64,000 bases of DNA, taken from the NCBI GenBank assembly GCA_000727475.1, contig KL647317.1, forward strand, positions 248,001-312,000. The letters run 5' to 3'. This document shows, in pieces, positions 57,458 through 64,000 of the stretch. How positions within the stretch are numbered: position 1 is the first letter of the stretch; the number at the start of each line of letters is the position of its first letter. The position numbers were made by a program, and so were the translations under genes. Under the pieces are notes generated by a model. The model was not told the origin of the DNA. It saw nothing but the letters and a program-made list of their open reading frames with translations, and did no database searches. This DNA comes from Sarcocystis neurona (lineage: Eukaryota > Apicomplexa > Conoidasida > Eucoccidiorida > Sarcocystidae).

Positions 57458-59248
57458 CATATATATATATATGTATACGAATACAGAGGTGTACTGTCAG
57501 GTAGTCAGATGTCTGCGCAGCTGTATACGTATGCCTATACTCAGACGCATGTACACACACAGGTGTACGACGTACAAATATATTTGTGCGTGCACGGGCA
57601 CGTATACACACCTACAGATGAAGAGGCCACTAGGTCCGTCTCCTTGTTTGTCAGGAATCGAGCGCCGCTCTTCGCACTGGTGCCTCAACAACTCGAGTCC
57701 CCGCACTATGGCAGGTACACCGAGTGAGGGAGCACCGCGCGCCCTGCCGGCGGCCAGAAAAGGGCACGCGTGTACACGTCTACGCAAACGACTGGAAGCA
57801 GGACAAAGATTTACACCTCCCTACAACTTACTTCGATCGGCGCTGTACACCTACTTGCAGATATATACATACGAAGGTGCCTGTGCGTACACTCCCACAT
57901 GGTGCGTACGCACATGTGAACATGTTCGTAGTCATATAAACGTGTACACAATTCATTGCAAGTACAAGGGCGGCGAGAGACATATGAACTCCCAGATACG
58001 TGTATAGACGCCTATGTAACGGCTACGCACAGTAAGATACGGTCCCCTAGACCGTGAGAAAATACACGTCTATGTTTGTCTAGTGCGTCTGTCCACACGC
58101 CTTCACCGCCACACAAAAGCGAAACTTGCTGAGCACCGCTGTACGGACAGGCACGCGCCGGGGGACAGAACATTTTCTCTACATGCGTAGACACGGATGG
58201 AGGGACGTCAATACGTGCACTGCTGCGCACGCACGCAGACGCCGGCAGGAGAGGACTGCAGGCGCGCTGCAGTGTCCTCTACGCGAGCGTGGAGAGGTCG
58301 ACAAGCCTAAGAAAGAATGTTTATTTGCTGTGCCCTGCGCGCGCGGGGCACTCCACAGCACCCTCCTTCAAAAGCAACCGGGTGTTTTATGTGGAGACGG
58401 GTGCCTCGATATTACCAGCCGCGCTTGATTGTGTCCAAATACGCCATGACTCCCCGACCGGAGACAGTTACAGCTATACGGTACAAATGCATATCTATAG
58501 ACGTCTGCGAGACAGTGCTAACCTACACATGCAGAAGCACACACTGCGCACCCGCACGCGTGTGTATATATACATGTACAGAATCACAGAGAGCGAGAAA
58601 GAGAGAACATGGCATCCAGGATTCCTACATCTACGGGATAGTGCCGACCGATGCACGCAGACGCAGACGCTGTGCACACGTACGTATATAGAAATGGTAA
58701 TGGAGAGAGAGAGAGTATGCAGTACAGGATGTCTACACGTATGGACCGAAGGGAAGATACACACATCTTTGATTATGCGCTGCAACGCAGTGCTTCCCCA
58801 CGTACAGCTGTATCACAGAAATTCAAACCTGAAGTTGGTCTCGATCATAGACCCGGACCACGCTGCACGTGCGCTGCTAAAAAGGACAGCCTACTCGGAC
58901 CTGCTCTCGGTTCAGGCTCGCACTTCTCCGTGATGCTGTGAAGGTTGTGCGCTGCCACTACTGTTCCATCCTTAGCTGCTGCCGTCCTGCTGCTGCTGTG
59001 TTGCTGTCTTTGCTGCGGTGTGGCGCCGCTGCTGCGTTTGGTGGGTGCCGCCGCTGGGGCCTGTTGCTGGCCCTGCGTGAGTGTTTCGGCAGCAGTGGCT
59101 TCCGCTGCCCCTTTTATGGTGAGGCGCGGTGTTCCTGTTCTTGTGCCCTGCTGCTGCTTCTCTGCCAAACGCGGGGACTTTGCTTTCGGCGCCGCCGTTG
59201 TATATACATCAAAGCTGTGCAGCCCGTCTGTCAGCTGGTGAGACTGAC

Positions 59249-59358
59249 CTCGACGTTCTCTCTTCGAACCGCTAAGATGTGCGCTGTTGAGTAGCGGAAG
59301 TTGTCGTTCACGTCGGAGTGGCCTTCGTGCACCAGCAGCGCGGATGGACACTTGCGCC
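59249..59358 (-). CDS. Ribosomal protein uL4 (organellar type), third recognised exon
   Basis: A 110-nt exon between TGTGTGCAG and GTCAGT. With the G carried from the previous exon it encodes GRKCPSALLVHEG, then HSDVNDNFRYSTAHIL and AVRRENVE. This is the uL4 segment with Leu-Leu-Val-x-x-Gly and Asn-Phe, followed by the Arg-x-x-Asn-Val that precedes the last exon. Phases match on both sides. Confidence 0.85.
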
Positions 59359-60383
59359 CTGCACACAGAAGCATACCAATACACGTAGATATCCCCTTAA
59401 CGACCACATGTACCTACGGGAGCGTGTCTCGTATGCACGTATATAAACATATGTACATATCTGTTACACCTGTGTGTATGTACGTGTATGTGTATCTACG
59501 CGAGGATATAAACTTGTCCAATCTTACGGGATGAGTGGAGAATACTAGCCGGTGTGTGCGTGTCTTTTCCCGTACGTCGAAGAAAAGTGCAGCAGATCAC
59601 ACTCCTGCGCCGGCCGTTCCACGTAGTACCCGCCCCTCACGCGTGTGTTTCTCTACTACAAAGTACGCGTGTGCCCACGTGAGACACGACTAACCACACC
59701 TTTGGTGGTATGTGGATTCGAATCGACAGGCGCACATATGTGTACACATACGCATGTATACTGGCAGACGCACGCCTACCACGTGCGAGCTGAGAGGCGG
59801 TTGTGTGTCCCGTCGACGTACAGGTGTATAGAGGTGTGCACGAGCTCTCGCCGGATAGCCGGAAAACGTCAGACAAAAACGATCTACACACGTAAACGTC
59901 CAGAGCCACAGGCGTACAGCTATGCCTGCGTGCCTATTAATGACTGGTAGGACGGACGACTCACGCGCACGGGACACAAAGCAGACGCCACCGCTGCATG
60001 CGCAGGAAGATTCCGACAGCCCCACTGCAAGACGTCTGCGTGGTGCGCGTTGTCGTCGGGCGTTGCCTCTGCGGAATTACCCATCATTACGTGTGTGGGA
60101 GCCCGCGGTATGCGCAGCCCATCTGTGAGCGTATACTACATACACATAACTGAGAAACAGCAGGTTACAAGCCTATCTATACACACACACAAGTCTGTAC
60201 AGACGCAATTATGCACACATACGTCCGCACACCCGTATATATATATATATACATACATACATACATATACGTGTGCAGCAACACAGACGCACACAAATAT
60301 GATGCTTCCACGTCAGCTCGTGAAAGGATCACTACCCACGTCTTCGTGAAGGGATGCTGCGAAGGTCTTAGCCACCGGTCGGT

Positions 60384-61060
60384 GCCACGGCCGCACAGTT
60401 AGACAGCAGCACACTGTTGTCCAGAGGCGCGGACTCGTGCACGTGCTTGCACAGGCGTTTCTCTGCCACATTTTCACACAAGAAGACGTCTTCGCACAGA
60501 TTTCTAAACGTGTACAGCATGACCAGAGGTTCACGCAAAACTTCACTTGAACGGCTTCAGCAACGCAGACTAGGCGCAGCTGCAGCAGCAGCGTCTGAGA
60601 ACGAAAGTCGCACTGGACATTCGCGTCGAAGGCGCTGAGGGCACTCGCAGAGGCGGCACACAGACACATGCAGCTGCACGCACTGCGTTATTGGCGAGGC
60701 CTGCGTATTTCGAAGATGTGACGCTGGCGGGTGCGCGCCGACGCAGCTCCTCTGCAAGGACAAACTGCAACGTCTCCCCGTACGAATTCAGTGTGTGTGG
60801 GCGCCGCGTCTCTGCAAGAATGACTGGCTTTGCCGGTGCTCGGTGAAGTACGCAGCATGTAAAAGTGGGCGACGGCAGGCCGGGACCTCTCTTGCAGAGT
60901 AGCAGCCAGAGAAAGCGGTGTCGCTGACAGCCGAAGGCTCACTCTACGCATGCGCAGTATTGCTATGTCCGGCGGTTGAGCAAATCGCCGCGCAGCCGCC
61001 TCGACACGAGAGGCTTGCATTGCCACGTCCACACAGTTCGACGGTGCTGAACTCGCAAGC
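60384..61060 (-). other. Coding-like segments nested in the uL4 intron
   Basis: Three segments look like protein rather than random sequence. The first follows TTTCATTAG (LASSAPSNCVDVAMQASR, RRFAQPPDIAILRMRR, then GTGAGC). The second reads APAKPVILAETRRPH and NSYGETLQFVLAEELRRR. The third follows GTTCAAG (EVLREPLVMLYTFRNLCED, then VFLCENVAEKRLCKHVHE). The first segment's phase does not fit the uL4 exon before it, so they are not simply extra uL4 exons. They could be a nested gene on the same strand, alternative exons, or chance. Family unknown. Confidence 0.35.
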
Positions 61061-61189
61061 CTAATGAAAGACGGCGATCACCTGTGGCGTCGAATTTACA
61101 GCAGACCTGCAGACTCGTGCGCGGCCGGGGTGCATCGCTACGCCCGCGCTTGGGTGGGGGTGGCTGCACACTATACGATTGTGTTTGCG

Positions 61190-61222
61190 TGCATACATAT
61201 ATATATATATATATATACGCGT
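61190..61222. repeat. (TA)n tract in a uL4 intron
   Basis: CATACATATATATATATA-type run of about 30 bp. Confidence 0.8.
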
Positions 61223-61514
61223 AGACGCGCTTTCCTGCATACGTGCGTACACGTGTAGCGCGGGGAAGGTGCCGAGACAGAGTTCTTCTGTACCACGCGG
61301 AAAAGGGCCAAGGCACTCAGGTGCACGCGTACGTGTCACAGGGGCGTCTTCTGGCGCAGGAGCAGACAGTAATGCCGACAGCAATCCCATCGCGGAAGTT
61401 ACAGGAAGAACAAAAGCCTGTGTGTGACGTGCAGCACAGCCTGAGAAGAAATGTCTCCGTCTGGCCTCTGCAGGGAAGAGAGGACTACAGGTGAAGAGTG
61501 AGGAGCTAGCTCAC

Positions 61515-61631
61515 CGAGAAGGCGACGCAGGTGCTGCACGCAGTATTTGGTTTTGTGCGACTGCAAATTGAAGTGATCCACCACTTTCAGCTGCCCCTGC
61601 GCAAACTTCGCCGAAAGAGCTATTTTTAGTC
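61515..61631 (-). CDS. Ribosomal protein uL4 (organellar type), second recognised exon
   Basis: A 117-nt exon between TGGCAAG and GTGAGC. Its first two bases complete an Arg codon with the C left by the upstream exon. It encodes RLKIALSAKFAQGQLKVVD, HFNLQSHKTKYCVQHL and RRLLG. The Ala-Leu-Ser-x-Lys helix, the Leu-x-Val-Val-Asp strand and Lys-Thr-Lys are uL4 hallmarks. Confidence 0.9.
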
Positions 61632-63056
61632 CTTGCCAGAGAACTGAAGACACACACAAACACATATGTATACATAGACGTATACACAGATGAACACGTA
61701 CGTACCCACACACATGTCCGCATACATACGTACAAGCATACATAGATACATAGGCACACAGGAAAGGCGTGCATCGACCACACAGTGCGCCGGCGTTTTA
61801 GGGTGCCTCCTGTGTTCTCACACAAAATGAAGAGGACGAGAAGTGACTTGTAGCGGACGCCTTGCAGAACGCGAGCGATGTGTTCGTGAAGAAACGGCAG
61901 ACGCCGCGCAGGCTGAGAGCTTTGACCTCGAATAGGTGTGGTTTGTGCTACAATACACGAGGGACAACTAAGAGGAAGCAGTTCTGGTAAAAGCAGCGAG
62001 GCACGAGACAACGGGAAAGAAGCTACACTGACAGCTAGAAGTGCGAACACGAAAAAGAGACACTAAAATATAAGGAGGAGAGGGGACAAGACAGCTGGCC
62101 ACGGGGAAGAGGAAGAAACAAACAGAAAGAAGTGCATTCACCCACAGCCACCGGGAGTGAAGAACTGATGAGAAAATTCCTGAGTTGTCGGAACAGGAAG
62201 TCAAGTTGACGAGAACCCCAGGCGTCAAACGGCGAGCGGCGAGTGGAGAACTGCTTTCTCGTGTTTCCCAGAGAAGGAAGAAAGGACGGTTTTTTGACCG
62301 TAGACTGCAGGCCAAATCCGTAAGCACCTTTGTTCGCTTTATCTCACAGTCTTCTGTCTCACCGGTGTGGGGATGTAGATGCAGAATTTCCTTTCTTTCA
62401 ATGCGTATCGGACAGAGAAGCAGTTTTTGCTACACAAAGAGGCCTACAAACCGGCCTCTCTTATCTCTTTCGGTTCCTGCGTTGGCACGCGTCTCCGCGC
62501 AAAGGCGGATTGTGTGTCACTAGGATTCCAACGAGGAAATCACGAAGCGTAAATAATCATCTACTGGGTAAGGCCCCCCAAAACTGAATATTTCCCCTTC
62601 GCATGTAAGCGAGACGGACTTGTACACACTGTGATTGACTACGCTGTGCGAGGGCAGTGATGAGGACACAGCGGCTGCGTCTAGGGAAGTCCTGGCAACC
62701 GGGGGGAAGCGCACCACACGAAACGAGAACGTTCCTCAGAGCGGATGAAATCTAAATGACGACGCAGAGGACGAAACTGTTCTTCTTCAGAATAAAGCTG
62801 AAGAGGCACATGCAGAAACCAGCGGCCGTCATTTCCCTTCTGCACAGAAGGGGCGGTCGTCGAGTTACAGACTTTTCGAAAAGCGGTACATGGACCTCGC
62901 ACGTATGTACCCATGTACGTATATACGGATGTAAACGTGTATTTACGCGAAACAGGGCCACTTCGATGCCTTTATCCTCTGCAGTTCCAAGGAATACAGG
63001 GAGCAGCGTAATTCGACGGAAAGCCACTGGACAGTAAAGCGACTTTTCTCGCGTAC
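61632..63056 (-). other. uL4 intron of about 1.4 kb
   Basis: Begins GTACGC and ends TCTGGCAAG. Some embedded minus-strand frames look coding-like (KGNDGRWFLHVPLQLYSEEE near 62830-62770; GPYPVDDYLRFVISSLES ending at 62520; PFLHEHIARVLQGVRYKSL near 61870). They are not needed for uL4 and do not join it in phase by eye. Confidence 0.5.
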
Positions 63057-63267
63057 GTCTCTTGTTGATTTTCTTTCGCTGGTCGTGCGGTCGGAGCGGA
63101 TGCGCCTTTACTCCCTCGTAGTGTCCTGGAGCCTTCCGCCAGCCGAGCCGTGCCATGCCTGTCCTGCACTGCGGTCGGATTTTTCTCTTGCTTCCTGGCC
63201 ATTCCCACTTATAGAGCTGCATACGCTCTGTCCACCCCGCTATCGCGCAGCGGTAGAACCAGTAGCA
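63057..63267 (-). CDS. Ribosomal protein uL4 (organellar type), first recognised exon
   Basis: After a pyrimidine-rich CCTCTTGCAG the frame reads CYWFYRCAIAGWTERMQLYK, then WEWPGSKRKIRPQCRTGMAR, LGWRKAPGHYEGVKAHPLRP and KKINKR. This is the uL4 rRNA-binding loop, where family members have a basic Lys-x-x-Gly-Thr-Gly-x-Ala-Arg core, here RTGMARLGWRKAPG. It ends AAGAGAC|GTACGC, phase 1. The frame is open upstream to an ATG at 63507 (MRDQISYCCAVFLLLLPAA). That leader is CTG-rich and looks like intron rather than a signal peptide, so the true 5' exon is unknown. Confidence 0.75.
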
Positions 63268-63808
63268 CTGCAAGAGGCAGCAGGCGCACGAGGAGAGGAG
63301 GCAGAGAATGCACGGCACGCTTAGAGCAGGAGCAGGAGAAGACGGACTGCAAGGCAACACGAGGCGCAGGGAGAGTAGCGCGGCAGCAGGTGAGAGGCAG
63401 ACACACCGGCTTTCCGCTGACGACAGCATCACCCCGAGCAGCAGAGCCGCAGCAGCGGGCAGCAGAAGCAGAAACACTGCACAGCAGTAGCTGATTTGGT
63501 CCCGCATACGTGTGCATGCAGTGGCACGTACATCCTCTTCAACGATATTCTTTGAAGCTGCAAATGCTTAGGTCGAGTGTGCAGCAGTCTGTCGCTTCGG
63601 CGTGCAGCACTGAGTGGGGTAGTCCGTCGCGGCTACAGGGGGTGGACGTGCTTGCCGCCTCTGCTGTGGTGTACTGAGACAGGAGAATTGGCGGTTGGAT
63701 TCTGTCACAACGACACTTTACGTAAAGTCGCGGAGAGACTGGGTGCAGACGTGCAACTTGCTTCCGCTACGTTTGGACAGTGTAAACTCGCATTTGTCGT
63801 CCATACAG
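63268..63808. other. 5' side of uL4 and upstream intron of the right-hand gene
   Basis: CTG-rich minus-strand sequence to about 63.5 kb, then mixed sequence. The plus strand has an open stretch at about 63690-63800 (NDTLRKVAERLGADVQL) that might be another exon of the right-hand gene. A bidirectional promoter between the two genes is possible but not demonstrable. Confidence 0.35.
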
Positions 63809-63928
63809 GAGCTGCAAGAAGATGAAGGGCGAGTCACAGCACGCTTGAATGACACTTTGGAGAAGCCAAGTGCACAAAAGACGTATGCGGGCAACTGCCC
63901 CTATGCTACAGCTGGTCAAACCACACCT
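63809..63928 (+). CDS. Probable internal exon of a plus-strand gene leaving the window
   Basis: A 120-nt exon with acceptor CATACAG and donor CCT|GTAAGT, phase 0 at both ends: ELQEDEGRVTARLNDTLEKP, then AQKTYAGNCPYATAG and QTTP. The composition is unlike repeat-derived frames. Family not recognised. Confidence 0.45.
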
Positions 63929-64000
63929 GTAAGTAGATACACACACTTGTGGAAATCCCCATTTGCGAGCTCGCGCAGAAGACAGGTAAATGAATGGGTA

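Larger units (their letters stand above)
59359..61514 (-). other. uL4 intron of about 2.2 kb with embedded open segments
   Basis: It runs GTGAGC to TGTGCAG on the minus strand and separates two exons that join cleanly in phase. It contains a (TA)n tract at 61190-61222, TA/CATA repeats at 60180-60290, and several coding-like stretches on the minus strand described separately. Confidence 0.6.

Noticed and set aside
61259..61492. Plus-strand exon candidate between TGTAG and ACAG|GTGAAG
   Set aside because: It is open with plausible borders but lies alone, antisense within a uL4 intron, and has no partner exon or family motif.
63268..63507. Signal-peptide-like leader (MRDQISYCCAVFLLLLPAA) on uL4
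   Set aside because: The hydrophobic stretch comes from CTG/CT-rich DNA that looks like an intron and is followed by a good acceptor at 63268. A ribosomal protein of this type would need an organelle presequence, but this one cannot be trusted.
1..64000. tRNA, rRNA, CRISPR array, bacterial operon, defence or toxin system
   Set aside because: None seen. Spaced repeats here are microsatellites or CAG tracts rather than CRISPR units. Gene structure is eukaryotic with GT-AG introns.

Overview
The window looks like nuclear DNA of a coccidian apicomplexan, most likely an Eimeria. The main reason is the very heavy use of CAG/CTG trinucleotide repeats inside reading frames, which turn ordinary eukaryotic proteins into giants full of poly-Gln, poly-Ala and poly-Ser runs. 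Other signs are GT-AG introns, many alternating (TA/CA/CG) microsatellites outside exons, and decayed Ty3/Gypsy chromovirus-like retroelements, which are known from avian Eimeria. Species cannot be fixed from sequence alone.

Layout. 1-1.1 kb: 3' part of a repeat-rich gene entering from the left. 1.1-14.3 kb: repeat-poor, without intact genes, holding two decayed Ty3/Gypsy elements in opposite orientation (plus strand about 3.2-5.7 kb, minus strand about 10.3-7.3 kb). 14.35-15.46 kb: minus-strand Qb-SNARE of the membrin/GOSR2/Bos1 type. 15.5-22.8 kb: no supported gene. 22.78-30.46 kb: plus-strand two-exon gene for a roughly 2,026-residue EAPP-like zinc protein. 30.5-35.8 kb: intergenic. 35.79-44.31 kb: minus-strand single-exon gene for a roughly 2,838-residue TBC1D20/Gyp8-type Rab GAP with a C-terminal membrane anchor. 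44.3-48.2 kb: mostly intergenic with one weak ORF. 48.2-56 kb: terminal exons of one unidentified minus-strand gene, then several exons of a second. 57.0-63.3 kb: minus-strand multi-exon gene for an organellar-type ribosomal protein uL4. 63.8-63.9 kb: a probable plus-strand exon of a gene leaving the window.

The recognisable genes are ordinary housekeeping genes. Membrin and the TBC1D20-like GAP both act in ER-Golgi traffic (SNARE fusion, and Rab1/Rab2 switching in other eukaryotes). EAPP is a nuclear phosphoprotein in animals, and uL4 is a large-subunit ribosomal protein. There is no operon logic, and I found no defence, toxin, CRISPR or secondary-metabolite system. The unusual features are structural: catalytic and metal-binding motifs pushed far apart by repeat insertions, two antiparallel retroelement fossils, inverted microsatellites around a coding exon, and coding-like segments inside a uL4 intron.

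Gene models were built by eye from reading frames, splice consensus, phase matching and remembered family motifs. No alignment or search was run.
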